DNA of 64,000 nucleotides from Bradyrhizobium macuxiense (GTDB lineage Bacteria > Pseudomonadota > Alphaproteobacteria > Rhizobiales > Xanthobacteraceae), in contig NZ_VITY01000010.1 of the NCBI RefSeq assembly GCF_007993935.1, forward strand, positions 165,725 to 229,724, read 5' to 3'. Under the pieces are notes generated by a model that was not told where the DNA came from, did not search any database, and worked only from the letters and a program-made list of their open reading frames with translations. Shown one piece after another: positions 48,463 through 57,184 of this stretch. A program made the translations under genes and the position numbers. Positions within the stretch are counted from its first letter, which is position 1, and every line of letters starts with the position of its first letter.

Positions 48463-49359
48463 ATGACGGGTTTGGACGGGGCGCCGGATGCGGCGTCGGT
48501 GGTGGCGTTGCACTGCTCGCTGGGGTCGGGACGGCAATGGACCAAGCTTGCGGCCGCGCTCGGCGGCGACAGGTTCATGGCGCCGGATATTTCCGGCTAT
48601 GGCGTCGCGGCCTGCGGGCGCGACTGGCCGCGGACGCTGGACGGCGAGATCGCGCGGCTCGAGCCCTGGCTCGCCAAGGCCTGTGGGCCGATCCATCTGA
48701 TCGGGCATTCCTATGGCGGGGCGATCGCGTTTCGGCTGGCGACGACATCGCCTTATGCGTCGCGGATCCGCAGCCTGACGCTGATCGAGCCTATACTGCC
48801 GACGTTGCTGCGCGACACGCCCGCGGACGGGCGGCTGTACGAGCGCTTCGCAGGGATCGCGCAGACCGTGTCGCAGGATATTTTCGACGGCGCGGTGCTG
48901 GAGGCGGTCGAGGCGTTCACCGCGTTCTGGGCCGGCTCCGGGCCGCGCGAGCAGTTCTCGCCGAGCGGGCGGCTGCGGATGATCGAGCAGGCCGACAAGC
49001 TGCCTTACGATTTCAACGCCGCGCTCGATCTCGATGGCGTGGCGGCGGCCGCCGGTGCGCTGAAGGTGCCGACGCTATTGATGTCGGGCGGGCTGTCGCC
49101 CTATGTGACGCAGCGCATCGTTGCAAAACTCGCCGCGCTGATCGATGGCGCCGCGACGCGGCACCTGCCGGGCGCCGGCCACATGCTGCCGGTGACGCAT
49201 GCCGAGCGGGTCAACCCGGAGATCCTGCGGCACATCTGGCGCGCCGATGAGCTGGCCGAGCTGGAGCTGGCGGCGGATGCCGGCGCGGCCGGGGCCGCGC
49301 AGCCGGCTGGTTCGGCGAGGGCGCATCTGGTAATGAGGAGGCCCTCATTTTGGGAATAG
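48463..49359 (+). CDS. alpha/beta hydrolase
   Basis: A 298-residue alpha/beta-hydrolase-fold protein with the nucleophile elbow GHSYGG (Ser about 85) and the catalytic His in LPGAGHMLPVTH. The oxyanion region is HCSLGSGRQW. The acidic member of the triad is not obvious (SGGLSPYVT). Substrate unknown. The stop lies 7 bp before the membrane fusion gene, so they share a transcript. The ATG at 48463 follows a TTG that could also serve. Confidence 0.85.
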   Translation: MTGLDGAPDAASVVALHCSLGSGRQWTKLAAALGGDRFMAPDISGYGVAACGRDWPRTLDGEIARLEPWLAKACGPIHLIGHSYGGAIAFRLATTSPYASRIRSLTLIEPILPTLLRDTPADGRLYERFAGIAQTVSQDIFDGAVLEAVEAFTAFWAGSGPREQFSPSGRLRMIEQADKLPYDFNAALDLDGVAAAAGALKVPTLLMSGGLSPYVTQRIVAKLAALIDGAATRHLPGAGHMLPVTHAERVNPEILRHIWRADELAELELAADAGAAGAAQPAGSARAHLVMRRPSFWE

Positions 49360-49366
49360 TTCGCCG

Positions 49367-50245
49367 ATGATTTTGCCCCGCCTGCGCGCTGCCGCTCTCG
49401 CCACCTCCGCGCTGCTCGTGCTCGCGGCCACTCCCGCGTCCGCCGCGGGCGAAGCCGACGCCGTGCCGAAGGGCGCGGCGGTGACGGTGCTGAAGGCCTC
49501 GAAATACTGCTTCGGCAATATCGTCGAGGTCTCGGGCATCGTGATGCCGCGCGACGAGCAGCAGGTGCGGCCCGACCGGTTTGGCCTGAAGGTCGCGGAG
49601 GTGAAGGCCGATCCCGGCGACACCGTCACCGCGGGCCAGGTGCTGGCGCGGCTGACCGACGGCGCGAATGTGATCAACCTCACCGCGCCGGTGGCGGGCA
49701 CGATCTCGGCGTCATCGGCGATCGTCGGCGCGCCGGCCTCGGGCAAGGACGCGCTGTTCTCGATCATCGCCAAGAGCGAATACGACCTGGTCGGCATGGT
49801 GCCGACCCGCGACATCGCCAAGCTGAAGACCGAGCAGACCGCGCGGCTGAAGATATCAGGCGCCGGCGAGATGGACGGCAAGGTGCGGATGATCGCGCCG
49901 ACCATCGAGCCGAACAGCCAGCTCGGTCATGTGTTCGTGGCTATCAGCTCGAACCCGCGGCTGCTGGTGAATTCGAGCGGGCGGGCGCAGATCAAGACCG
50001 GGCAGAGCTGCGGCGTCGCGGTGCCGCTGACCGCGATCCTCTATTCCACCGCCGGCACCGTGGTGCAGGTGGTGCGCGGCGGCCGCGTCGAGACGCGGCG
50101 GGTGGAAACCGGATTGATGTCGGCCGGCCAGGTCGAGATCCGCGACGGCATCCAGGAAGGCGACATCGTCGTCGCCCGCGCCGGCGCGCTGCTGCGCGAA
50201 GGCGATCCGGTGCGGCCGGTTGGTGCGAGCGCGGATGCGAAGTAG
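49367..50245 (+). CDS. HlyD-type periplasmic adaptor protein, second copy
   Basis: A 292-residue exported protein with signal peptide (LATSALLVLAATPASAAGE). It shares with the adaptor at 35242 the lipoyl-like part (MPRDEQQVRPDRFGLKVAEV.ADPGDTVTAGQVLARL), the barrel (ARLKISGAGEMDGKVRMI) and the SCGVAVPLTAI...VVRGGRVETRRVETGL block. No transporter gene is beside it: upstream is an alpha/beta hydrolase, downstream, in opposite direction, a caspase-fold protein. It may use the RND pump at 36173 or another pump. Confidence 0.83.
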   Translation: MILPRLRAAALATSALLVLAATPASAAGEADAVPKGAAVTVLKASKYCFGNIVEVSGIVMPRDEQQVRPDRFGLKVAEVKADPGDTVTAGQVLARLTDGANVINLTAPVAGTISASSAIVGAPASGKDALFSIIAKSEYDLVGMVPTRDIAKLKTEQTARLKISGAGEMDGKVRMIAPTIEPNSQLGHVFVAISSNPRLLVNSSGRAQIKTGQSCGVAVPLTAILYSTAGTVVQVVRGGRVETRRVETGLMSAGQVEIRDGIQEGDIVVARAGALLREGDPVRPVGASADAK

Positions 50246-50314
50246 GGCGTGCGGGTTTTAAGCAGCGATGGTTTCAGGTGTCGCTGAGCGATGCGTCTCG
50301 CAGCGGAGCAAGCG

Positions 50315-50480
50315 GCACCCCTCTCCCTAACCCTCCCCCGCAAGGGGGGAGGGAACCCATCCGCCGGTGCGTCCCTCACATCAGCTGCGATGTAGGCAAT
50401 ACGCTGTTAGGCGACGTGAGGTGAGCACGCCTGTCCGGCTCCCTCCCCCCTTGCGGGGGAGGGTTGGGGAGAGGGGTTCT
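50315..50480. repeat. intergenic palindromic repeat, family C copy 3
   Basis: CCTCTCCCTAACCCTCCCCC at the left and its counterpart GGGGGAGGGTTGGGGAGAGG at the right, about 166 bp. It lies between the convergent adaptor and caspase-fold genes. Confidence 0.8.
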
Positions 50481-50546
50481 CTCCGCAGAGCACGCCTGTG
50501 ATTTTGAAATGAATGCGCGGCCCAATCCCGCGCACACCACCCGGCC

Positions 50547-51401
50547 TCAGCCGCCGAGCTTGATGTCTTCCAGCAGCGAGGACGACACGCTCGGCACCTG
50601 CTCGCCTTCGCTGGCGCGCGAGATGGCGACGCGGGTCTTGTTGAAGGCGGCCTCTGCCCCGGCCTGGGCGTTGAGGTTGTTGATCAGCTCCGAGACCAAG
50701 ACGCTGTTGGTGCCCTTGGAGTCGTCGGCGACCTTGCCCGGCGTCGCCGAGCTCAGCACGATGGTGTTCTCCGGCGGGCTGATCGGCGCGAGGCCGTGCG
50801 AGAAGGCGCGGAAGCGGCGCTCATAGGGGTTGCGCCTGGAGGCATCGAGCACCACGAGCTTGGCCTTGGCGCCGCGCTCCTTCATCGCATCGAGCACGGA
50901 TTCGACACTGACGCCAGTGCGCTTGACGTCGGCTTCCTTCCAGATCGCGGCATCGACCGGGATCATGTAACTCTCGCGGCCGACCTGCACGCCGTAGCCG
51001 CCGAAGAACAGCATCACGACAGTGTCGGGGCGGATCTTGGCCTTCATGCGCTCGACCGCGCGGAACATGTCGTCCTTGGTCGCGTCCTCGACCACGTCGA
51101 CGTCAAAACCCTCGTGGCGCAGCGCTGAGGACAGCGTGCGGGCATCGTTGATCGGCTGGGCCAGCGGCGCCGCAGCGTCCGGATAATGGCCGTTGCCGAT
51201 GATCAGTGCGAGGCGGGAGGTGCCGGTCGGAATGCTGCCGATCCGCCCGGACGTGACGGCGCCCGCGACGGTCCCCTTGGCGACGTCCGGCGTCCGCTTG
51301 TTGAGCGCGGCATGAGCGCCAATCGCCAGCGACACCGTGCCCGCCACTGCCACGCAGACGGCGATGGTGCGGCGGGAAATCTGAAGCTGCCTAAGGTTCA
51401 T
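50547..51401 (-). CDS. caspase-fold (peptidase C14-like) protein, catalytic residues lost, second copy
   Basis: A 284-residue protein with an N-terminal signal or membrane anchor (RTIAVCVAVAGTVSLAIGAHA) and one caspase-like domain (about 60-280). It begins LALIIGNGHYPDAAAPLAQPINDARTL. The catalytic His is replaced by Tyr136 (FFGGYGVQ) and the Cys by Ser188 (VLDASRRNPYERRF), exactly the same two changes as in the protein at 32569. It lacks the Pro-rich linker and TPRs of that protein. ATG at 51401 has AGGAA upstream. Probably a pseudoenzyme; its gene is convergent with the second membrane-fusion-like gene. Confidence 0.86.
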   Translation of the reverse strand: MNLRQLQISRRTIAVCVAVAGTVSLAIGAHAALNKRTPDVAKGTVAGAVTSGRIGSIPTGTSRLALIIGNGHYPDAAAPLAQPINDARTLSSALRHEGFDVDVVEDATKDDMFRAVERMKAKIRPDTVVMLFFGGYGVQVGRESYMIPVDAAIWKEADVKRTGVSVESVLDAMKERGAKAKLVVLDASRRNPYERRFRAFSHGLAPISPPENTIVLSSATPGKVADDSKGTNSVLVSELINNLNAQAGAEAAFNKTRVAISRASEGEQVPSVSSSLLEDIKLGG

Positions 51402-51631
51402 GGCGTTCCTAATCCCAATCCTTTTCCCGATAACGCTCGAACGAAATCGCGCCGGGTCAACGCGTCAGTGGCCGTCAGGTTTAATGGGGTTGAGGTGTGT
51501 GTGCCGTCGATTGATCTCAATTTGCGGCGCCGCAACAAACACTCCCTTAACCCGGACGGGCGGCCGGGGCAACCCGGTTTGCCGCATGCTGCCGCCCGGC
51601 ACAGGCCATTGACGCCGTTAAAATCCCGTTA

Positions 51632-51647
51632 CGTGACCTCGGTCACA
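51632..51647. promoter_or_regulatory. Crp-like palindrome between two divergent genes
   Basis: CGTGA-CCTCGG-TCACA fits TGTGA-N6-TCACA in 9 of 10 positions; the centre is a perfect GTGACC-TC-GGTCAC palindrome. It is in the 359-bp divergent region before the DxDTT protein, 114 bp from its start, and may control it or the caspase-fold gene. Confidence 0.4.
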
Positions 51648-51760
51648 TTTGTATTTCGTATGGATTCATGTAGCTTTCCAAAGGCTTGCGCGTTTGGGGG
51701 AGGACCGGGGGAAACACCGCCGGGACAGCGGCGTTAACCGGTTCCTTGAGAAAGGGATTC

Positions 51761-53491
51761 ATGAGCCTTCACGAGATCGCCGGGGGGGTGTGCCGGGCGC
51801 TGACCGTCAAAAAGGACGGCCCATCGCTTTACGACGTCTGCGACCCCGTATTGCAGGCCTATCGCGGCGGCGATCCCCATCTCGGAAAGTTCTACCGGAC
51901 CGCGCTCGGCAATCCTCCGCTGCGCGCATTGCTCCGCCGCACCGGCCTGCCCGCGCTGAAGGACCCCGACCGCCTCGCCGGCCTGCGCGCCGCGTTGACC
52001 GAGGCGCGCGATGCCGAGGCGCCGGACTGGGCCGCGATCGGCGCCCCGGTCGCCGAGCTGATGGACGGCATCGGCGTGCGCCACCCCGCCCCGCCGGCCG
52101 CGAACGCACCGGTGCGCCCGCCTGGGATCGCCGAGATCGACCGCGCGATCCGCAAGACCGGCGCGCACCTGCTCGGATCGTTCGGAAAGAACGGCTTCAT
52201 CCCGACCTATGCCGCCTTCAACCTGATCGGCGACGCCGACATCGGCGGGCGCGAGATGCTGATGGCGCTGACCGGGCTGAACGCGCGCGGCTACAAGAAC
52301 TCGACCTTGCTGTTCAGCCTGGCCCGGATCTTCATCGCCCATTCGCCGGCGCGCGCACTGATCAACCCGCCATGGCGCGGCATCGCCGAGCCGATGTGGG
52401 AGCCGGTGCAGATCCGCCACCGCTCGGCCTATTACGACGCATTCTTCACCGAGGCGCTGCTGGGCTTTGTCGAGACCGGGCTGGCGTCGCCCGATGAGGC
52501 GGGCGCGGCGCGGCGCGCGATCGCGGACATGGTGGACTTTTGTCTCAAGACCAGCGCCGAGGAGGTGCCGTCGCATGACGGCTCCAATGTGCGGGTCATC
52601 ACCGCGCTGGCGCCGGGGCGGCATCCGCGCTTCTCGCGCTTCTTCGCCCAGATCAAGCAGGACCTCGGCTTCGGCATCTATGTGCCCGACTGCGACACCA
52701 CGGCATGCTCGTTCTCGGCCGCGACGCAAGCCGGTTCCGACGATCCGATCCTGCAGCAGCCGCTGCTCGATTTCTATCGTGGCTACCAGGTGCGCGCGGG
52801 CGCCAACGAGCCCGTTGTCACCGTGCCGCTCAACGACAACATCGACTATGAAGGTGGCGTCGTCACCTGGATCGACAATCTCGCCGGCGAGCGGCCGTAT
52901 GGCAACGACCTCGACCCGACGCTGAACCTCGACATCCTCGAGGTCTCGTTCCGCAACCTCAATCGCTGGCAGATCATCGAGACGCCGCAAAGGCTGGAGA
53001 CGGTGCATCGCATCATCGCCTTCCAGAAGAGGCTGGTCGAAAGCGGCGCGTTCAAAAATCCGCGCTCGCACATCTATTACCTGCCCGAGCTCTATTCGGC
53101 CTATTTCGGCCGCTGCTACGCCGCCTTCATCGCGCTGCCGCTGGCGGCGCAGCGCGTGATCGATCCCGGCAACGTGTTCGCGCTGATCCGCGCCCGCGTG
53201 CTCGGCTATGTCCAGGGCGATCTGATCACCCACGAGATGAACCCGTTCGATGCCGCGCTGGCGCTGATGGCGCTGGCGCATCTTGGCGCCGAGGTTTCCA
53301 CCTTCACGCCGGCGCTGCACTGCATCGTACAGGGCCTCGGCGAAGGCGGTCGCAAGGGGCCGTACAAGGCCTATGAATGGAACAAGATGAAAACGCCGAC
53401 ACGGATCCTGGTCGGCGGCCCCGAGGTGACATCGGCGTTCGTGCTGATGGCGCTTGCGCTGGCGAGGAAGCGGATGGTTGCGGCGTCGTAG
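51761..53491 (+). CDS. unknown protein with DxDTT motif, possible alpha-toroid (terpene-cyclase-like)
   Basis: A 576-residue soluble protein, no signal peptide. I do not recognise it as a known enzyme. It appears all helical with repeats such as NPFDAALALMALAHLGAE (494-511), as in alpha/alpha-toroid terpene cyclases and prenyltransferases. At 310-314 is DCDTT followed by AC, matching the DxDTT/DxDDTA proton-donor motif of class II terpene cyclases. NDLDPTLNLDIL (382-393) is similar to the NDxDxxVNANxL stretch in such proteins. Many aromatic residues line the helices. ATG at 51761 has AAAGGG upstream. Cyclase activity is only suggested. It stands alone; no isoprenoid genes are adjacent. Confidence 0.7.
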   Translation: MSLHEIAGGVCRALTVKKDGPSLYDVCDPVLQAYRGGDPHLGKFYRTALGNPPLRALLRRTGLPALKDPDRLAGLRAALTEARDAEAPDWAAIGAPVAELMDGIGVRHPAPPAANAPVRPPGIAEIDRAIRKTGAHLLGSFGKNGFIPTYAAFNLIGDADIGGREMLMALTGLNARGYKNSTLLFSLARIFIAHSPARALINPPWRGIAEPMWEPVQIRHRSAYYDAFFTEALLGFVETGLASPDEAGAARRAIADMVDFCLKTSAEEVPSHDGSNVRVITALAPGRHPRFSRFFAQIKQDLGFGIYVPDCDTTACSFSAATQAGSDDPILQQPLLDFYRGYQVRAGANEPVVTVPLNDNIDYEGGVVTWIDNLAGERPYGNDLDPTLNLDILEVSFRNLNRWQIIETPQRLETVHRIIAFQKRLVESGAFKNPRSHIYYLPELYSAYFGRCYAAFIALPLAAQRVIDPGNVFALIRARVLGYVQGDLITHEMNPFDAALALMALAHLGAEVSTFTPALHCIVQGLGEGGRKGPYKAYEWNKMKTPTRILVGGPEVTSAFVLMALALARKRMVAAS

Positions 53492-53572
53492 CCCGGATGG
53501 AGCGCAGCGAAATCCGGGGTCTTCCGCCGCGGACGCAGCTTCCCGGATTGCGCTTCGCTCCATCCGGGCTAC
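53490..53572. repeat. intergenic palindromic repeat, family D
   Basis: GCCCGGATGGAGCGCAGCGA and its reverse-complement counterpart GCTTCGCTCCATCCGGGC make an 80-bp hairpin beginning on the stop codon of the preceding gene. Confidence 0.85.
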
Positions 53573-53705
53573 TGAATCGAGGATGACGCGAAGTTGACAC
53601 TGGCGGAAACAGGACACCACTGGCACGGTTGCCCAATTGCCCGCACAATCGTTGGGCACTGAACGCCAAAGCCTCTGAACGACAAGAACCGGGCCGGGAA
53701 TGCCG

Positions 53706-54431
53706 ATGTTCAAGACGCTGCTCACTGCTGGCCTGCTGCTGTCGCTGCCGACGCTGGCTGTCGCCGCCGACATCACCGGCGTGCCGAAGATCCGCGACGG
53801 CGACCAGCTGATGATCGGCAGCGTCAAGGTCCGGCTCGGCGGCATCGACGCACCGTCGACCGACCAGCTCTGCCTCAACACCAAGGGTGAGCGCTGGACC
53901 TGCGGCGTCGCCGCGCGCGACGAGCTGATCAAACATGCCGGCAACAAGAGCTGGACTTGCCACGCCCGCTCGGTCGATCGCCGCGGCCGCACCATCGCGC
54001 GCTGCGAGGTCGATGGCGAGGACATCCAGAAATGGATGGTCGAAAACGGCTGGGCGCTGGCCTTCACCCGCATCTCGCACGACTACGAGCCGGCCGAGAA
54101 AGCGGCGCGCGAGGCCAAGGCCGGGATGTGGCAGGGCGCGTTCATCGCGCCGTGGGACTGGCGCGTGCGCAACAAGAAGACCGCCGTGCTCGGCGCCGTG
54201 AAGGTGCCGGAGAGCGCCCACTCGATCCTGCTTGCCTCCGCCTCCGGCCCGGTGGCGCCCTCGCCCGACTGCACCATCAAGGGCAATGTCAACCGCTCCG
54301 GCGAATGCATCTTTCACCAGCCGACCAGCCGCTGGTACGCCAAGATCGAGATGAAGATCTCGAAGGGCACGCGCTGGTTCTGCTCGGTCGAGGAGGCCGA
54401 AGCCGCCGGTTGCCGCGAGACGCGGCGCTAA
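53706..54431 (+). CDS. secreted staphylococcal-nuclease-like protein
   Basis: A 241-residue protein with signal peptide (FKTLLTAGLLLSLPTLAVA). The SNase-like fold (about 20-140) has IRDGDQLMIG, VRLGGIDAP and RRGRTIARC, thus the calcium Asp, Arg35- and Arg87-equivalents are present; but the Glu after IDAP (Glu43 in SNase) is Ser and the Thr of DGDT is Gln, so nuclease activity may be weak or lost. The C-terminal 100 residues carry several Cys (CTIKGNVNRSGECIFHQP, WFCSVEEAEAAGCR) similar to a repeat found in rhizobial nuclease-like proteins. An ATG at 53700 is an alternative start. Confidence 0.83.
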   Translation: MFKTLLTAGLLLSLPTLAVAADITGVPKIRDGDQLMIGSVKVRLGGIDAPSTDQLCLNTKGERWTCGVAARDELIKHAGNKSWTCHARSVDRRGRTIARCEVDGEDIQKWMVENGWALAFTRISHDYEPAEKAAREAKAGMWQGAFIAPWDWRVRNKKTAVLGAVKVPESAHSILLASASGPVAPSPDCTIKGNVNRSGECIFHQPTSRWYAKIEMKISKGTRWFCSVEEAEAAGCRETRR

Positions 54432-54473
54432 CGCTTGATCGAATGAGATTGACGTGCAGCCGCATCGGCGATG

Positions 54474-54659
54474 CGCCCCCTCTCCCGCTCGCGGGGGAGG
54501 CACAGGCGGCCTTTGGCCGCCGTACTTTAAGAGGACGCCGATGCGAAGCATCGGCTACGGGTGGGGGTATCACCGTTCGCGACACTCGTTATGAGGAGAG
54601 AGCCCCCACCCGGATTGCATCTTCGATGCAATCCGACCTCCCCCGCAAGCGGGAGAGGT
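54474..54659. repeat. intergenic palindromic repeat, family C copy 4
   Basis: CCCCTCTCCCGCTCGCGGGGGAGG at the left (as short segments) with CTCCCCCGCAAGCGGGAGAGG at the right, and TGCATCTTCGATGCA near the right arm. It fills the gap before the LssY_C gene, just upstream of its ribosome site. Confidence 0.75.
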
Positions 54660-54671
54660 AAGGAGAGCTTC

Positions 54672-55505
54672 GTGACCGATGTCGAGATCAACCGGCCTGC
54701 GGGACGCCGGCGCAGCCGCCTCCGGCAAGCGCAGATGCTGCTGCTGTTCGTGCTGGTCATCTACCTGATCGCGGCCTATCTGGTGCTGCCGGCGCTGTGG
54801 ACGCACTACGAACACCAGAAGGGCCTCGCCAATCTGCCGATGGTGACCCGCACCGCGCAAGACATTCCCGGCGACCCGATGAATGTCGGGCTGATCGGCG
54901 ACACCAAGGACGTGGTCTGCGCGATGCACGAGGCCGGCTGGTTTCCGGCCGATCCGGTCACGCTGAAATCCTCGATCGAAATCGTGGGCTCGGTGCTGCT
55001 CGATCGTCCCTACAAGGATGCGCCGGTGAGCAATTTGTTCTATCTCGGCCGCCGCGAAGACCTCGCCTTCGAGCGGCCGGTTGGAACGAGCGCGGACCGC
55101 CGCAACCATGTCCGGTTCTGGAAAGTGCTCGACCAGGGTCAGGAGAAGCGCCCGGTGTGGCTTGGCGCCGCGACGCTCGACCGCAGTGTCGGCGTCAGCC
55201 ACTACACCGGAGCCGTGACCCATCACATCGCACCCGACCTCGACGCCGAACGTGCGCTGCTCGCCACCGACCTCGAGTCCGCCGGCATGGTCACCGCCAA
55301 GTACCAGGTGACGGGCATCGGCCCGACCTTCGACGGGCACAATGGCGGCGGCGACCTCTATTACACCGACGGCGAAATCTGGGTGCTGCGGCTGGTCGAA
55401 GCCTGCAGCAAGAACCATGGCGCCGTCGCCCAGATCCCGAGCCCCGCCGCGACCGAGTTCAAGGACCAGATCTGGCGCGCGGTGGTCGAATCGATTGGCA
55501 AATAA
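54672..55505 (+). CDS. LssY_C domain membrane-anchored protein
   Basis: A 277-residue protein with a basic N-terminus and one membrane helix (about 21-43, MLLLFVLVIYLIAAYLVLPALW). The rest matches the LssY C-terminal domain: PMNVGLIGDTKDVVCAMHEAGWFPADPVTLKSS, FYLGRREDLAFERPVG, RNHVRFWK and the VSHYTGAVTHHIAPDLDAERALLATDL stretch. It occurs next to PAP2 phosphatases in other genomes; here it is alone. Function unknown. Start is a GTG at 54672 with AAGGAGAG upstream. Confidence 0.85.
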   Translation: MTDVEINRPAGRRRSRLRQAQMLLLFVLVIYLIAAYLVLPALWTHYEHQKGLANLPMVTRTAQDIPGDPMNVGLIGDTKDVVCAMHEAGWFPADPVTLKSSIEIVGSVLLDRPYKDAPVSNLFYLGRREDLAFERPVGTSADRRNHVRFWKVLDQGQEKRPVWLGAATLDRSVGVSHYTGAVTHHIAPDLDAERALLATDLESAGMVTAKYQVTGIGPTFDGHNGGGDLYYTDGEIWVLRLVEACSKNHGAVAQIPSPAATEFKDQIWRAVVESIGK

Positions 55506-55637
55506 GGGAGTGCCCCGCGCTTTTGGAAACGCTGGATTGCTTCGACCGGCTCGCAATCGAAGCTGCGATGGAATATTCTCTCCCCTTGACCCCTCACACG
55601 CATGATTTGCGTTGCTTTACCCAAAAGGAACAGGACG

Positions 55638-56822
55638 ATGACCGTTCGCGCGGGCCGGGAATTTCTGGCCATCCCCGGGCCCACCACGATGCCTGATCAG
55701 GTGCTGCAGGCGATGCACCGCCCGGCGCTCGACATCTACTCCAGCGAGATGGTCGAACTGACCGAAAGCCTGCTGCGCGATCTCTCGAAGCTGTTCGCCA
55801 CCGCGGGCAAATCCTACATCTACATCTCCAACGGCCACGGCGCCTGGGAGGCGACCCTCTCCAACGTGTTGTCGCGCGGCGATAAGGTGCTGGTGCTCGA
55901 AAGCGGCCGCTTTGCGATCGGCTGGGGCCAGGCCGCGGCCGGCATGGGCGCGGAGGTCGAGGTGCTGAAGGGCGACTGGCGCCGCGCGATCCGTCCGGCC
56001 GAGGTCGAGGCGCGGCTGCGGCGCGACAAGGACCATACGATCAAGGCGATCCTCGCCGTGCAGGTCGACACCGCGTCGGGCGCCTATAACGACATCGAGG
56101 CGATCGGCAGGGCGATCAAGGCCGCCGGCCATCCTGCCTTGTTCATGGTCGACACCGTGGCCTCGCTCGGCTGCATGCCGTTCGAGATGGACAAATGGTA
56201 TGTCGACGTCGCGATGAGCGGCTCGCAGAAGGGCCTGATGACGCCGCCCGGCCTCGGCTTCGTCGCCGCCAGCGACCGCGCCTGGGACGCGCACAAGAAG
56301 GCCGATCTGCGCACGCCCTATTGGGACTGGACCGAGCGCGAAGGAAGCGAGCACTACCGCAAATATGCCGGCACCGCGCCGGTGCACCTGCTGTTCGCAC
56401 TGCGCGAAGCGATCAACATGCTGCACGCCGAGGGCCTGGAGAATGCGTTCGAGCGGCACCGGCTGCTCGGCGAAGCCGTACGCCGCGCGGTTGCGGTCTG
56501 GGGCGAGGGCCAGGTGCTCGGCTTCAACATCGCCGAGCCCAATGAGCGCTCCAACACGGTGACGACCGTGACCGTGAAGGGCGCCGATCCCGCCGCGATC
56601 CAGCGCTATGCCAAGGAGAAATGCGGCGTCGTGCTCGGCACCGGCATCGGCGACTTGCAGGGCCAGGCCTTCCGCATCGCGCATATGGGCCACGTCAACG
56701 CGCCGATGATCCTCGGCACGCTCGGCGTCGTCGAGGTCGCGCTGACCGCGCTGGGGATTCCGCACGGCAAGGCCGGCGCCGACGCCGCCATCCAGTGGCT
56801 CGGCGAGAACGTGAAGGCGTAG
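55638..56822 (+). CDS. class V aminotransferase (serine/alanine-glyoxylate type)
   Basis: A 394-residue PLP enzyme. Lys198 in SGSQKGLMTPPGL holds the cofactor and Asp172 (VDTVAS) binds its ring nitrogen; N-terminal IPGPTTMPDQVLQAM and the HGAWEATLSNV phosphate cup are typical of serine- or alanine-glyoxylate aminotransferases. It would make glycine from glyoxylate. AAAAGGAACAGG precedes the ATG at 55638. A 362-bp gap with a family A repeat separates it from the ABC genes; the two may not be linked. PhnW-type 2-aminoethylphosphonate transaminase is an alternative of the same fold but fits less well. Confidence 0.9.
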   Translation: MTVRAGREFLAIPGPTTMPDQVLQAMHRPALDIYSSEMVELTESLLRDLSKLFATAGKSYIYISNGHGAWEATLSNVLSRGDKVLVLESGRFAIGWGQAAAGMGAEVEVLKGDWRRAIRPAEVEARLRRDKDHTIKAILAVQVDTASGAYNDIEAIGRAIKAAGHPALFMVDTVASLGCMPFEMDKWYVDVAMSGSQKGLMTPPGLGFVAASDRAWDAHKKADLRTPYWDWTEREGSEHYRKYAGTAPVHLLFALREAINMLHAEGLENAFERHRLLGEAVRRAVAVWGEGQVLGFNIAEPNERSNTVTTVTVKGADPAAIQRYAKEKCGVVLGTGIGDLQGQAFRIAHMGHVNAPMILGTLGVVEVALTALGIPHGKAGADAAIQWLGENVKA

Positions 56823-56876
56823 GACGAGCGCAGGCAGCCGTCATCCTGAGGCACGGGCGAGGCCACACGCTCCGCT

Positions 56877-57016
56877 GTCGTCCCGGCGAAAGCCGGGACC
56901 CATAACCCGCGGCGGACGTTGTGGGCAAACTCGACGTTCCGCCGGCGCACAACAATGACCATCGGTGGCTATGGGTCCCGGCTCCCGCGCGCAATTGCGC
57001 GCTAGGCCGGGACGAC
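56877..57016. repeat. intergenic palindromic repeat, family A copy 5
   Basis: GC-type arms CCCGGCGAAAGCCGGGACCC left; right arm GGGTCCCGGCTCCC, interrupted by a GCGCGCAATTGCGCGC insertion before GCCGGGACG. The imperfect right arm suggests an older copy. It covers much of the 362-bp gap before the ABC operon. Confidence 0.75.
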
Positions 57017-57184
57017 ACCGAGTGTTTGGCGTCGCTGGCGAATGATACGCTCACAACGACGACGGGAGGCAGTGCATGCAACGCATTGCTAAGGCCCCAA
57101 CACTTTTCGTCGTCATCGTTTTCCGCTTTACTGCCGGCAACAGCCGGGCCCTGATCCCTGCGAACAACAAGATGGAGGGATCGC

